From an uncultured Aquimarina sp. (GTDB lineage Bacteria > Bacteroidota > Bacteroidia > Flavobacteriales > Flavobacteriaceae), in NCBI GenBank assembly GCA_947499005.1, contig CANMML010000008.1:1-64000 (forward strand): 64,000 bases of DNA, read 5' to 3'. The position numbers and the translations under genes were made by a program. Position 1 is the first letter of the stretch, and each line of letters opens with the position of its first letter. Below are positions 26,383 to 36,011 of this stretch, in pieces. Below the pieces are notes generated by a model, which saw nothing but the letters and a program-made list of their open reading frames with translations, did not search any database and was not told the origin of the DNA.

Positions 26383-28013
26383 AGAAAACAGGATTTAGAA
26401 TAACTTTTGAAGATGGCGAAACACTTACAAGACATTTAAGACCTTCTGGCCCAAGAGAATATATTGCTACAGTTAGCCCCAATCTAACAACTTTTACAGG
26501 GAAATTTGGTATTGACTGGGTTACCATGGATGCTCGTTTTTCATCAATAGATACATTTCAGGAAATAAAAGTGGCAGATATTAGTCATATTGTTGATGGG
26601 CCTTCAAGTAGTTTTGTAACAACAGGTACTGCTGCTCAAAAACAAGCGCTGGTAAAAGAAATTTATAAAATAGAACAGTATCATACTACTCCTTATGAAT
26701 ATCCTGTTACGTGGATAAATTTAGCCAATGGTGAAACCGCTGATTTACAAATTAACACCTTCCTGTTAAGTGGAAGAAATAGAAATACTGATTTTTTAAC
26801 CATAGTAAAAAATCCTAATTTTGAAATAGAATATAATGGCGCTACCGATGCAGGCGGTACCCCTATAAAAATACCACTACCTAGAGGTACTACCAATGCT
26901 AATAACGCTTACAATATAAAAATTACTGCTAAAGCAACTTTTGCTACAGCAGAGTATATCATTATAACCGATTATTTAGGTGCTGAAGTAGGGAGAATAG
27001 AAATGGCTCCTAATGACACCGTAGATTTAGATGTTAGAATAATACCTGTCGTTTTTAAATCCAATACAGCACAGGAAGTAAGAGAAGCAATAGCATTACA
27101 TACGAGAGCTTTAAATGGAGGTTTATTAGATACCACTTTAAATGAAAAATCATTGAATCAAGCAGGTATTAAATCGGTAATAGAACCCGTAAATATAACA
27201 GCTACGAAAAAGGAATACGTAGCTATAGATTTAAGCAGCGCTACGGATAACTGGAATGAATATTACCGTACGAGCGATTCTAGGTTTCAAGATTGGAACT
27301 TTGCAACTAGTGCCAATAAACCCGCGAAATCTATTGATGAAGACGGAACTTCTTTTGACCCTAACAGACCTGTAACACCCCCCACTAGAAAGTTTTTTTT
27401 AGATAAATTAGAAGAGGCTTATGCGAATTACAAAACCTTTAAAGGCGCTATCATTTTTGTAACAGATAAAGAGTTCTTTAATCCTTCTTTAAGTCCTACA
27501 GATTTACAAGAAGCCTATTCTCAAAACGACCCACTAAGAAATAAGGGTGTAATTGTTTTTAATGCAGGAATGGATAAACCCGATGTGTATGCCCATGAAA
27601 TTGCACATATGTTAGGGGCTGAACACACCTTTTTTGAAAGTCAAAACAATACAAATTTAGCTGACGCAACGCGATATACGGCTACAAACACTATTGCTGA
27701 TCGTAAAAAAGAAGTTAAAGTCAAAATTGCTACAGCAATAAAAGAAATGAATGATGCGCAACATAGAATTGACAATGATTTATCAACTGGGTACCAGATT
27801 CAAGATGATCCATATATAGTTCAAGATACTCCTGCTGAGATTAAAACTCTTGAAGATAGACTACAAAGAATAGATGTTTTTTCTACTATTACCAACTTTA
27901 AAGTACCACAAACAAAAACGAAGAACTATATGGATTACATTCCAAATAGAACTTATTTTAATAAAAATCAAGCAAACATTTTAAAAGACGAGCTTAAAAA
28001 ATATTACAAATAA
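26379..28013 (+). CDS. Metzincin-type zinc metalloprotease, candidate secreted effector
   Basis: The 544-residue protein lacks a signal peptide. The C-terminal third has the zinc motif HEIAHMLGAEH, with His406, Glu407, His410 and His416, exactly the metzincin HExxHxxGxxH, followed by a plausible Met-turn at Met518 (NYMDYI). The N-terminal ~330 residues are mainly beta strands (ITFEDGETLTRHLRP, YPVTWINLANGE, AKATFATAEYIIITDY) and probably serve as a loading or targeting part. Residues ~350-405 (KFFLDKLEEAY, GAIIFVTDKEFF, GVIVFNAG) lead into the active site as in secreted metalloproteases. It overlaps the tssD-like gene by four bases and lies six bases before the first lipoprotein gene, so the three form one transcript. 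I infer an effector delivered by the tube; the target is unknown. Confidence 0.7.
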   Translation: MKKTGFRITFEDGETLTRHLRPSGPREYIATVSPNLTTFTGKFGIDWVTMDARFSSIDTFQEIKVADISHIVDGPSSSFVTTGTAAQKQALVKEIYKIEQYHTTPYEYPVTWINLANGETADLQINTFLLSGRNRNTDFLTIVKNPNFEIEYNGATDAGGTPIKIPLPRGTTNANNAYNIKITAKATFATAEYIIITDYLGAEVGRIEMAPNDTVDLDVRIIPVVFKSNTAQEVREAIALHTRALNGGLLDTTLNEKSLNQAGIKSVIEPVNITATKKEYVAIDLSSATDNWNEYYRTSDSRFQDWNFATSANKPAKSIDEDGTSFDPNRPVTPPTRKFFLDKLEEAYANYKTFKGAIIFVTDKEFFNPSLSPTDLQEAYSQNDPLRNKGVIVFNAGMDKPDVYAHEIAHMLGAEHTFFESQNNTNLADATRYTATNTIADRKKEVKVKIATAIKEMNDAQHRIDNDLSTGYQIQDDPYIVQDTPAEIKTLEDRLQRIDVFSTITNFKVPQTKTKNYMDYIPNRTYFNKNQANILKDELKKYYK

Positions 28014-28019
28014 TTTTAT

Positions 28020-28694
28020 ATGAAAAAAACAAATGTATTTTACTACACACAAAAAATCTTATTATTAGTATTTATGCTAAAAGTAGTTTCATGCGTTGCT
28101 CAAAAAAAAATTACTGCGAATGATTTATTAAATGTTACCTATGAAAATTTAGCAAGAATTGATTCTTTAAATAAAATTCATATTTATTATGATGATAGCG
28201 TAAATACCCCTGAAGTTAAAAGTCTAAAAGAATTTGGAAAGTTTATTTGGTATCGAAAAAAAAATGGTCAAATAGGTTTTCATAAAAAGAATTTAAAGAT
28301 AATACTTAGAGACTATGTAAAAGGTAATGATAAATATTTCTCATCCTTAGAGTTATACAAAACATACATAATAGCTACTTATGATAATAATCATCAGAAT
28401 TATTTATCTTTTTCGGAAAGGGCATTTATAGGGGGGTATATTACTGATTATTTATATCGTTGCCAACACAAAGCAAGGGTTTCAATGAATACTGATCTTG
28501 TGGGTGTATTTACTCGTCGTCGCCAAAATCAAAGAAAAAGATTTAACAGGGAGTTTGAAAATTATAATTATTATGGTTTAAAATTCTTAAAAAAATATTA
28601 CTTGCAAGAATACACCCCGAATACAAGTGATTTATATTATGAAAAATACATAAAGCGTGAAGAATTAACAAAGAATCCTATTATGGTTCGTTAA
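28020..28694 (+). CDS. Lipoprotein, first of three paralogues; candidate immunity protein
   Basis: The product has 224 residues. A lipoprotein signal ends VVSC (Cys25), followed by VAQKK. The mature part is basic and helical, with conserved ITANDLLNVT, SLNKI, LIWxRKKNG, KGNDKYFSSLEL, NNHQNYLSFSERA and NYYGLKFLKKYYLQEY. I do not recognise the family. It starts six bases after the metalloprotease gene. Two full paralogues (29554-30231, 30245-30919) and two decayed copies follow. A multiplied lipoprotein directly behind a secreted-effector gene suggests immunity against the effector in the periplasm or at the membrane. That role is inference from position and copy number only. Confidence 0.6.
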   Translation: MKKTNVFYYTQKILLLVFMLKVVSCVAQKKITANDLLNVTYENLARIDSLNKIHIYYDDSVNTPEVKSLKEFGKFIWYRKKNGQIGFHKKNLKIILRDYVKGNDKYFSSLELYKTYIIATYDNNHQNYLSFSERAFIGGYITDYLYRCQHKARVSMNTDLVGVFTRRRQNQRKRFNREFENYNYYGLKFLKKYYLQEYTPNTSDLYYEKYIKREELTKNPIMVR

Positions 28695-28702
28695 TTTTTT
28701 AT

Positions 28703-28868
28703 AAAAAACACATTTAAACTTGAATCTACAGACAAACACTTATTAATAGTTTTCCTATTACTGATGTTTTTATGCGTTGCTCAAAAAAATTATTGCGAAT
28801 GATTTATTAAATGTTACCTATGAAAATCTAGCAAGAATTGATTCTTTAAATAAAATTCATATTTATTG
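28703..28868 (+). pseudogene. Broken chimeric copy of the lipoprotein paralogue
   Basis: The first ~80 bases match the leader of the second and third paralogues (FKLESTDKHLLIV, then LCVAQ). The rest, from GCGAATGATTTATTAAATG on, matches the first paralogue. The A tract after the Cys-Val-Ala-Gln codons is seven A long instead of nine, shifting the frame to a stop two codons later. It is a recombinant remnant of 166 bases. Confidence 0.75.
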
Positions 28869-28892
28869 CTATGTGTTAATAAATAACACACT

Positions 28893-29423
28893 ATGTGTGA
28901 ATTAAACATTTGTAGAGAAATGATATACATATTATTATTAATATTAACAGGTTGCAGTCCCAAGATTAGTATATCTCATAGTGATATTAAGTACCCACAT
29001 CAAAATCATTATAAACGCACAACTACTTCAATTAATTTAAAAGAATTTGAAAAAGAATATAGCATAGAAAACAGTAAAGAGTTATCCATTGCGTTTAACA
29101 ATTACCCTGTTCATCCTGATTGTGACAATGAAACTCCTAAAAAATGTTTTGTACAATTATTAAATAATAAAATTCAAAAAAAGTTTACGGATGAACTTGC
29201 TAATAAATTAGACTTAAATGAAGGAAAGACAAGAATCTATATCTATTTCGAATTAGATGAAACAGGAAGTATAAAGAATATAGATACTAGGTCTCCTCAT
29301 GAAAAATTAGATGAGATAGGAGTTTCAATTATTGAAACCATTCCTAGAATGAAACCCTATTTGAAAAATAATAAACCTTCTAATCTTAAATTTTATCTTT
29401 CTATTTTATACTTAATTGAGTAA
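28893..29423 (+). CDS. Lipoprotein with a TonB C-terminal-like domain
   Basis: The open frame begins at 28893 (176 residues), but ATG at 28920 gives a better lipoprotein signal, MIYILLLILTGC, with LTGC as lipobox. The last ~80 residues (RIYIYFELDETGSIKNID, IETIPRMKPYLKNNKPSNL) resemble the TonB C-terminal fold found in many small Bacteroidota periplasmic proteins; there is no N-terminal TonB transmembrane anchor of the usual type. Upstream, TGTGTTA-ATAAA-TAACACA (28872-28890) is a 7-bp dyad. The gene sits among the lipoprotein paralogues but is not one of them, so it may be a second immunity or accessory protein. The function is unknown. Confidence 0.6.
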   Translation: MCELNICREMIYILLLILTGCSPKISISHSDIKYPHQNHYKRTTTSINLKEFEKEYSIENSKELSIAFNNYPVHPDCDNETPKKCFVQLLNNKIQKKFTDELANKLDLNEGKTRIYIYFELDETGSIKNIDTRSPHEKLDEIGVSIIETIPRMKPYLKNNKPSNLKFYLSILYLIE

Positions 29424-29553
29424 ATTATAAGAAGGACTATATATCACAATTTTAACATTTTCTAAAAAATTAATATTTATGTTTTGGAAAGGTATTATTG
29501 TAAGATATATAGCTACTAATTTTAGTAACACTTATATTTTATAGATACATCTT

Positions 29554-30231
29554 TTGAAGAAAAACACATTTAAACTTGAATCTACAGATAAACACTTATT
29601 AATAGTTTTCCTATTACTTATGTTTTCATGCGTTGCCCAAAAAAAAATTACCACTAATGATTTATTAAGTATTACCGAAAAGGATTTAATGGAAATTGAC
29701 TCTTTAAATAAAATTAACGTTTATTATTACGATAAAGTAAATACGACAAATGTAAAAAGTATTACAACTTTTGGAAAGTTGATTTGGTCTCGCAAAAAAA
29801 ATGGTGAAATTAATTTTAATAAAAAAAACTTAAAAACAATAGCTAGGGAATATGTAAAAGGAAATGACAAGTTTTTTTCATCATTAGAATTGTATCTAAT
29901 TTATTTAATATATGTTTATAATAGTAATCATCAAAATTACTTGTCTTTTGCAGAGAGAGCATATATAGGGGGACATATTACCGAAAACTTATACAATTGC
30001 AAGCATAAAGCAAATGAGCCTTTAAATAGTAGTATTGCAAGTAGATTTATACATAATTTAAAAAATCACAAGAATAGGTTCAATAGAGAGTTTGAAAACT
30101 ATAATTATTATGGTTTAAAATTTTTAAAAAAATATTATTTACAAGAATATAGTCCTAATGACAATGATTTTTATTACAAAAAACATATAAAGCGAGAAGG
30201 AAGACCAAGTAAACCTAACAGGGTTTTCTGA
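29554..30231 (+). CDS. Lipoprotein, second paralogue of the candidate immunity family
   Basis: The 225-residue product starts at TTG (29554), since the first ATG in frame lies inside the hydrophobic segment and homology with the third copy begins at the TTG. The signal ends LMFSC, followed by VAQKK encoded over an A9 tract. The body is about 60-70 percent like the third paralogue by eye (NNDLLSxTxxxL, WxRKKNGEIxFNKKN, YVKGNDKFFSSLELY, NHQNYLSFAERAYIGGHIT, GLKFLKKYYLQEY). The region before the TTG (TTTATAGATACATCTTTT) also recurs before the last decayed copy, so the duplicated unit includes its leader. It ends 13 bases before the third copy. Confidence 0.6.
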   Translation: MKKNTFKLESTDKHLLIVFLLLMFSCVAQKKITTNDLLSITEKDLMEIDSLNKINVYYYDKVNTTNVKSITTFGKLIWSRKKNGEINFNKKNLKTIAREYVKGNDKFFSSLELYLIYLIYVYNSNHQNYLSFAERAYIGGHITENLYNCKHKANEPLNSSIASRFIHNLKNHKNRFNREFENYNYYGLKFLKKYYLQEYSPNDNDFYYKKHIKREGRPSKPNRVF

Positions 30232-30244
30232 AACTTAATGATTT

Positions 30245-30919
30245 ATGAAAACCACATTTAAACTTGAATCTACAGACAAACACTTATTAATAGTTTTCCT
30301 ATTACTGATGTTTTCATGCGTTGCTCAAAAAAAAATTACTAATAATGATTTATTAAGCGTTACTCAACAAAATTTAGTTGAAATAGACTCCTTAAATAAA
30401 ATTTATATTTACACATATGATAAAGTAAATACGCCTGAAGTTATAAGTTTAAAAGAATTTGGAAAGTTAATTTGGAATCGAAAAAAAAATGGAGAAATAA
30501 CCTTTAATAAAAAAAACTTTAACACAATAACCAAAGAATACATAAAAGGTAATGATAAATATTTCTCTTCATTAGAGATTTATCAAGCTTACATAATTCT
30601 TATCTATGACAATAATCATCAAAACTACTTGTCTTTTGCAGAAAGAGCCTATATAGCAGGTCATATTACAGACTTCTTATACCAATGCCAAAACAAAGCT
30701 AATATTCCTGTAAACACAACTTTTGCACGTCGATTTACATATAGTCGCAAAAACCAAAGAAATAGATATAATAGAGAGTTTAAGAATTATAACTTTTATG
30801 ATTTAAAATTCTTAAAAAAATATTATTTACAAGAATATTCAAGAGATTCTGAGGATAGATTTTATCAAAAATATATAAAGCGAGAAGAATTAACAAAAAA
30901 TCCTACCGCAACCTTTTAA
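30245..30919 (+). CDS. Lipoprotein, third paralogue of the candidate immunity family
   Basis: The 224-residue product has an ATG start and signal MKTTFKLESTDKHLLIVF..., ending MFSC, then VAQKK over an A9 tract. All blocks of the family are kept: TNNDLLSVTQ, KVNTPEVISLKEFGKLIWNRKKN, KGNDKYFSSLEIY, NHQNYLSFAERAYIAGHIT, DLKFLKKYYLQEY, IKREELTKNP. The last block agrees with the first paralogue, while the leader agrees with the second, so the copies have exchanged segments. It ends the cluster of intact genes. Confidence 0.6.
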   Translation: MKTTFKLESTDKHLLIVFLLLMFSCVAQKKITNNDLLSVTQQNLVEIDSLNKIYIYTYDKVNTPEVISLKEFGKLIWNRKKNGEITFNKKNFNTITKEYIKGNDKYFSSLEIYQAYIILIYDNNHQNYLSFAERAYIAGHITDFLYQCQNKANIPVNTTFARRFTYSRKNQRNRYNREFKNYNFYDLKFLKKYYLQEYSRDSEDRFYQKYIKREELTKNPTATF

Positions 30920-30974
30920 CCAATAGTGATACTGATATTTTGAGAATATAATTAAGGTTTTATAGATATATCTT

Positions 30975-31040
30975 TTGAAGAAAAACACATTTAAAACTTT
31001 GTGTGCAGACCAACACTATTAGTAGTCATTTTTCTCTAAT
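30975..31040 (+). pseudogene. Remnant of a further lipoprotein copy
   Basis: TTGAAGAAAAACACATTTAA with its upstream TATAGATATATCTTT repeats the start of the second paralogue (29540 onward), then diverges and stops after 15 codons. Only the leader survives. Confidence 0.6.
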
Positions 31041-31182
31041 TGCAGTTAACAATGTAATATCATTTCAAAAAACGATTGCCTGTAAAGTTTCTAAACCTAA
31101 CAGGCAAAGTTTTATATACATTGTATTTCGCTTCATAAAACACTGGCATACTAATACAATTTAAACCATAAAATGCAACATA

Positions 31183-31707
31183 TCACTTCCCTCCAGCCCC
31201 TTTAAAGTTGTGATCGCTATTTTTGAAAAGCACATTAAATGTGGTTAGACTTCCATAAATACGAGTAATGTATTGCTGTAAGTCTATTTTATCTTGATCC
31301 TCCAATGTCTTTGAACTATTGATCTTTTGTTCCATTACACGAATACGATCCCGCACCATTACTATTTTATGAAAGAAACTATCAATAGGGATTTCTTTAG
31401 ACTTTAAATTATCATCACCTGGAATCAATGACAATGTTCCTCCTTTCCATTTATCAGCAATAGGCACAATTTCTGATATATCTGAATACTTCTTTAGTAA
31501 CTTTTTAAAAATCGTTTCCACCTCATAGAAGCTTACCGAATCAACCTCATCCTCTACTGCTTCTATCACTTCAAAATCTGCACCAACTTCAATCGTTTCT
31601 AACCCATTCTCTATAAAAGTTACCCAATACATTTTTGAAGTTACATTAGTTACAACCCCTAACCCAAATTCAGGATGCTTGATCCTTGAACCTATTCCTA
31701 AAATCAT
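31183..31707 (-). CDS. Hypothetical cytoplasmic protein with a small N-terminal SH3-like domain
   Basis: The 174-residue product opens IGSRIKHPEFGLGVVTNVTSK, which looks like the small beta-barrel found at the C-terminus of UvrD/PcrA or in CarD-like domains. The remainder is charged and helical (TIFKKLLKKYSDI, MEQKINSSKTLEDQDKIDLQ) and ends GAGGK. No signal peptide or membrane segment. Proteins of this kind recur in Bacteroidota without known function as far as I recall; a nucleic-acid or RNA-polymerase contact is only a guess. It is a single gene pointing toward the lipoprotein cluster. Confidence 0.6.
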   Translation of the reverse strand: MILGIGSRIKHPEFGLGVVTNVTSKMYWVTFIENGLETIEVGADFEVIEAVEDEVDSVSFYEVETIFKKLLKKYSDISEIVPIADKWKGGTLSLIPGDDNLKSKEIPIDSFFHKIVMVRDRIRVMEQKINSSKTLEDQDKIDLQQYITRIYGSLTTFNVLFKNSDHNFKGAGGK

Positions 31708-31792
31708 ATATTTAAATTTTATATCTTAATATTTTCTAAAATAGATAATTTTATGAAATTCAAGACTTACCTACTTAAAAAACTCCATTAAA

Positions 31793-32857
31793 ATGATGTC
31801 ATATTTCAAAATACTTCTTCTTATATCTTTCTGTTTTTCATTAAGTTGGTCTCAAGATGCAAACTCAACCTTAGGAATTCCAGAGGCAACTACTACCCAG
31901 ATATTAGCCATTACAGGTGCCAATGAGGGATCTATGATGTATAGTAATACCGAAAATGTTTTATATTTTTTTAACGGAACCAGTTGGGAAACGCTTGAGG
32001 CTGATAATCTTGGTAATCACTTTGCTACTCAAAATATCCGAACGAATGGTTTTTGGTTAAGTGGTGATAGTGACAACGAAGGTTTTTTCATTGATAATGC
32101 CGGTAATGTTGGTGTTGGAACTGGGACTTTTACTCCTGAAAGACAATTTCATGTTGCTGGAACCAATGGAGGGATCAGACTTGATCGATTTGGCAACGAT
32201 GCCTTTTTCTTTTTTGTAAACAAAGATGCTACAGGCGCCAATGTAATTTATAATTGGGCATTTATTAATGACGATGCTGACAATAGTTTTCAAATTAGAA
32301 ATTATGGTACTGACGTAGGTGGCCCTGGGTTATCAAATACTATGGTATTTAAAACTACTGATCAAATCCAAATTCCAGCCTATGGTACAGCGACTACTTT
32401 TGATGATAATAATCCATCCAAAATTTTAGGTGTTACCGATGACGGGAGCATTGTCCAAAGTAATGTCCCTTATGAGAAAATAGTCATCTGGGCAGAAGAA
32501 GGAGCTGAAATAGGTAATGGCGCTGGAAACGAATGGTCTTTTGGAAATAGTGCCACAGGAACCATAGGTATTCCTTTACCTGAAGATTGGGAAGCATATG
32601 CTGTCAGTTTAAACTCTGATATCAATCCAGCCAATGCTAGTGCAGAAATTGCCATCACAAATTCAGCCACAGGCACTGATTTATTTACATTTACCGCAAC
32701 TGCTGGTGGTAACACAGACAATATGGTCTATACCGAAATTTTAGGCACCCCTACTGCTATTGCTGCGGGCACAAGTCTAGGTGTTCGAACGGTTAGCGTT
32801 ACTAATGGTCCTATTAGTGATGTGCGTGTAGCTGTTTTTCTTAGAAGAAGGCCATAA
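31793..32857 (+). CDS. Secreted protein of unknown function with tail-fibre-like repeats
   Basis: The product has 354 residues, with a signal peptide (about 1-20, ending SWSQ). Residues ~25-70 (STLGIPEATTTQILAITG, EGSMMYSNTENVLYFFNGTSWE) are a motif common in Bacteroidota secreted proteins related to phage-tail-fibre or collagen-repeat proteins. Residues ~105-125 have NVGVGTGTFTPERQFHVAG, the NVGIGTxxP-type repeat of tail-fibre proteins. The C-terminal ~130 residues are beta-rich and end VAVFLRRRP. No T9SS sorting domain is visible. It probably resides in the periplasm or outside the cell; the role is unknown. Confidence 0.6.
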   Translation: MMSYFKILLLISFCFSLSWSQDANSTLGIPEATTTQILAITGANEGSMMYSNTENVLYFFNGTSWETLEADNLGNHFATQNIRTNGFWLSGDSDNEGFFIDNAGNVGVGTGTFTPERQFHVAGTNGGIRLDRFGNDAFFFFVNKDATGANVIYNWAFINDDADNSFQIRNYGTDVGGPGLSNTMVFKTTDQIQIPAYGTATTFDDNNPSKILGVTDDGSIVQSNVPYEKIVIWAEEGAEIGNGAGNEWSFGNSATGTIGIPLPEDWEAYAVSLNSDINPANASAEIAITNSATGTDLFTFTATAGGNTDNMVYTEILGTPTAIAAGTSLGVRTVSVTNGPISDVRVAVFLRRRP

Positions 32858-33036
32858 TCTCTAAGTATAATAATTTGCAACAAGGCTATTGATTTTTCAC
32901 CAAGCGATAAAATTATTTCCATTGTTCTTACATTCTTCCCCTTCTTTAATTCTAGAAAAGGTTTTAACGAAACATTAATGATCGAATAGGTAAATTGAAG
33001 ATGGGCGTTGCCCATGAATTTTCTATTTTAGCAGCT

Positions 33037-35865
33037 ATGCAGAATGACAACCACATTGTAGTTCAAGGAGCACGTGCTCACAACCTAAAAAATATAGATG
33101 TTACCATTCCTAGAGACCAACTTGTAGTCATTACAGGGCTTTCTGGATCAGGGAAATCATCATTGGCTTTCGATACCATTTATGCTGAAGGACAACGCCG
33201 TTATATTGAAACTTTTTCGGCTTATGCACGCCAGTTTTTAGGAGGTCTTGAACGCCCAGATGTAGATAAAATTGATGGATTGTCGCCTGTAATTGCTATT
33301 GAACAAAAAACCACTAGTAAAAGCCCAAGAAGTACCGTTGGTACGATTACTGAAATTTATGACTTCTTACGCTTACTTTTTGCCAGAGCAAGTGATGCCT
33401 ATAGTTACGAAACTGGTGAGAAAATGGTCAGCTATTCTGATGATCAAATCCAAGAACTAATCAAAAAGCATTTTGATGGAAAACGCATCAATATTGTCGC
33501 TCCAGTAATTCGATCTAGAAAAGGGCACTATCGAGAACTTTTCGAACAAATTGCAAAACAAGGCTTTGTAAAAGTTCGTGTGGATGGAGAGATCGTAGAT
33601 ATCGAGAAAGGCATGAAACTCGATCGCTACAAAACTCATGATATCGAAATTGTTATCGATCGTTTAGCTATAAATGATGAGGAGGACACCCAAAAACGTT
33701 TAGCTGAAAGCATTAAAACAGCCATGTATCACGGAGATAATGTGCTTATGGTTATCGAACATGGTGAAACTAAAGGACGCTTTTTTAGCAGGGACTTAAT
33801 GTGTCCTACCTCAGGAATTTCATACCCGAACCCCGAACCGAACAATTTTTCTTTCAATTCACCTAAAGGAGCTTGTCCTAAATGTAATGGTATTGGAAAT
33901 GTTTATGAAGTAAATCCTGATAAAATCATTCCAGACGATAGTATTTCTATCAAGAAAGGCGGAATGGCTCCGCTAGGCCCTCAAAAAAGCAGTTGGATTT
34001 TTAAACAATTAGAGCTGATTGCTTTAAAATATGAATTTGCCTTGATGGATCCTATAAATAAGATCCCCAAAGCTGCTCTTGAAATGATTTTACATGGAGG
34101 CAAAGAAAAATTCACCATTACGAGCAAAGAACTTGGAGTAGCAAGAAATTATAGCATTGATTTCGAAGGAGTCATTTCTTTTATAGAAAGCACTTATAAC
34201 AATAGTGATTCCACTTCTTTAAAAAGATGGGCACTAGAATATATGGATAACAATAATTGTTCTCAATGCCATGGAAGTCGATTGCAGAAAGAGGCCTTAA
34301 ACTTCAAAATAAATGATAAGAATATTGCCGAACTAGCACAAATGGATATCCTTGATCTCCAGCAATGGTTTCTAGATTTACCACAACATCTTAGTAACAC
34401 GCAAACTAAAATTGCTTCGGAAGTTGTCAAGGAAATTTCTACGCGCATTCAATTTTTAGTTGATGTGGGATTGACTTATTTATCCTTGAATCGAAGCAGT
34501 AAATCCTTATCTGGAGGAGAAGCACAGCGTATTCGATTAGCGACTCAAATTGGCTCTCAATTAGTTGGAGTATTGTATATTTTGGATGAGCCTTCTATTG
34601 GCTTACACCAACGAGATAATGAAAAACTGATCAATTCTTTAATACAACTTCGAGATATCGGAAATTCTATTATCGTAGTAGAACATGATAAAGACATGAT
34701 TCTTAGTGCCGATCACGTCATTGATATAGGCCCTAAAGCAGGTCGCTTTGGTGGAGAAATCATCAGTCAAGGAACTCCTAAAAACTTATATAAAGAAAAA
34801 ACATTAACCGCCGATTATATTTCTGGTAAAAAAGAAATAGCGGTTCCTGCTAAAAGACGAGAAGGAAATGGAAAAACATTAAGTCTTAAAGGCTGTACCG
34901 GAAATAATTTACAAAATGTAAGTATAGTCATTCCCTTAGGGAAATTGATTGTAGTTACAGGAGTCTCTGGAAGTGGTAAATCTACACTAATCAACGAAAC
35001 ACTTTACCCTATTCTAAATGCACATTACTTTAATGGCGTAAAAGTTCCTATGCCCTATAAAAGTGTAAAAGGATTAGACCACTTAGATAAGGTTATTGAT
35101 ATCAATCAATCTCCTATAGGCCGAACCCCTAGATCGAACCCTGCAACTTATACAGGAGTCTTTTCCGAAATAAGAAGTCTATTTACACAAACTCCAGAAG
35201 CTCAAATACGAGGGTACAAACCAGGAAGGTTTAGTTTTAATGTAAAAGGAGGACGCTGTGAAACTTGTTCTGGTGGTGGTTTACGTGTCATAGAAATGAA
35301 CTTTTTGCCTGATGTTCATGTAGAATGCGAAACCTGTCAAGGAAAACGTTTCAATCGCGAAACATTAGAGATTCGATACAAAGGAAAATCTATTTCGGAT
35401 GTATTGAACATGACCATCAATGAGGCTTGTGATTTTTTTGAACCTATCCCTAAGATTTTTAGAAAATTAAAAACGATTAGAGATGTTGGCCTAGGCTATA
35501 TTACACTTGGACAACAATCAACTACACTTTCTGGTGGAGAAGCCCAACGTATTAAATTGGCAAGTGAATTATCAAAAAGAGACACCGGAAACACCATTTA
35601 TATTTTAGATGAACCTACTACAGGCTTACATTTTGAAGATGTTCGTGTTCTAATGGAAGTCATTCATAATTTAGTCAACAAAGGAAATACAGTGTTAATT
35701 ATAGAACATAATATGGATGTGATCAAGTTAGCAGATTATATCTTCGATATAGGCCCTGAAGGAGGGAAAGGAGGTGGAACTCTAGTTGCAAAAGGAACTC
35801 CTGAACAGGTAGCCAAATCGAGAAAAAGTCATACTGCTCGTTTCTTGAAAGAAGAACTGAAGTAG
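33037..35865 (+). CDS. uvrA: Excinuclease ABC subunit A
   Basis: The 942-residue form begins at ATG 33037; the frame is open from TTG 32995, but homology to UvrA starts directly after 33037 and the usual length is about 940. UvrA recognises DNA damage with UvrB in nucleotide excision repair. The first ATPase has Walker [10 protein letters not shown], the second GVSGSGKST; both halves have LSGGEAQRI signatures and LDEP Walker B motifs. Zinc cysteines appear as [24 protein letters not shown] and CETCQGKRF. The N-terminal phrase [15 protein letters not shown] marks it as one of the two UvrA types common in Bacteroidota. The stop codon abuts a heptanucleotide array. Confidence 0.95.
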   Translation: MQNDNHIVVQGARAHNLKNIDVTIPRDQLVVITGLSGSGKSSLAFDTIYAEGQRRYIETFSAYARQFLGGLERPDVDKIDGLSPVIAIEQKTTSKSPRSTVGTITEIYDFLRLLFARASDAYSYETGEKMVSYSDDQIQELIKKHFDGKRINIVAPVIRSRKGHYRELFEQIAKQGFVKVRVDGEIVDIEKGMKLDRYKTHDIEIVIDRLAINDEEDTQKRLAESIKTAMYHGDNVLMVIEHGETKGRFFSRDLMCPTSGISYPNPEPNNFSFNSPKGACPKCNGIGNVYEVNPDKIIPDDSISIKKGGMAPLGPQKSSWIFKQLELIALKYEFALMDPINKIPKAALEMILHGGKEKFTITSKELGVARNYSIDFEGVISFIESTYNNSDSTSLKRWALEYMDNNNCSQCHGSRLQKEALNFKINDKNIAELAQMDILDLQQWFLDLPQHLSNTQTKIASEVVKEISTRIQFLVDVGLTYLSLNRSSKSLSGGEAQRIRLATQIGSQLVGVLYILDEPSIGLHQRDNEKLINSLIQLRDIGNSIIVVEHDKDMILSADHVIDIGPKAGRFGGEIISQGTPKNLYKEKTLTADYISGKKEIAVPAKRREGNGKTLSLKGCTGNNLQNVSIVIPLGKLIVVTGVSGSGKSTLINETLYPILNAHYFNGVKVPMPYKSVKGLDHLDKVIDINQSPIGRTPRSNPATYTGVFSEIRSLFTQTPEAQIRGYKPGRFSFNVKGGRCETCSGGGLRVIEMNFLPDVHVECETCQGKRFNRETLEIRYKGKSISDVLNMTINEACDFFEPIPKIFRKLKTIRDVGLGYITLGQQSTTLSGGEAQRIKLASELSKRDTGNTIYILDEPTTGLHFEDVRVLMEVIHNLVNKGNTVLIIEHNMDVIKLADYIFDIGPEGGKGGGTLVAKGTPEQVAKSRKSHTARFLKEELK

Positions 35866-35930
35866 CTTCGGGCTTCGGGCTTCGGGCTTCGGGCTTCGGG
35901 CTTCGGGCTTCGGGCTTCGGGCTTCGGGCT
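35866..35930. repeat. Nine exact tandem copies of CTTCGGG
   Basis: The array begins at the first base after the uvrA stop codon and runs for 65 bases (nine units and two extra bases), with no mismatch between units. Confidence 0.95.
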
Positions 35931-36011
35931 AAAAAACTTATTCTAAAACCTAATAGAAGAGTTTGACTGTTATTTTTATATCAATTTTTCTAAAATCTCG
36001 TATATCATAAT

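Noticed and set aside
25681-31040. The tssD-protease island as a prophage
   Set aside because: No integrase, terminase, capsid or tail-assembly genes and no attachment repeats are near it.
30920-31182. A further small gene after the third lipoprotein
   Set aside because: Only the decayed leader of another copy is present; the frame stops after 15 codons.
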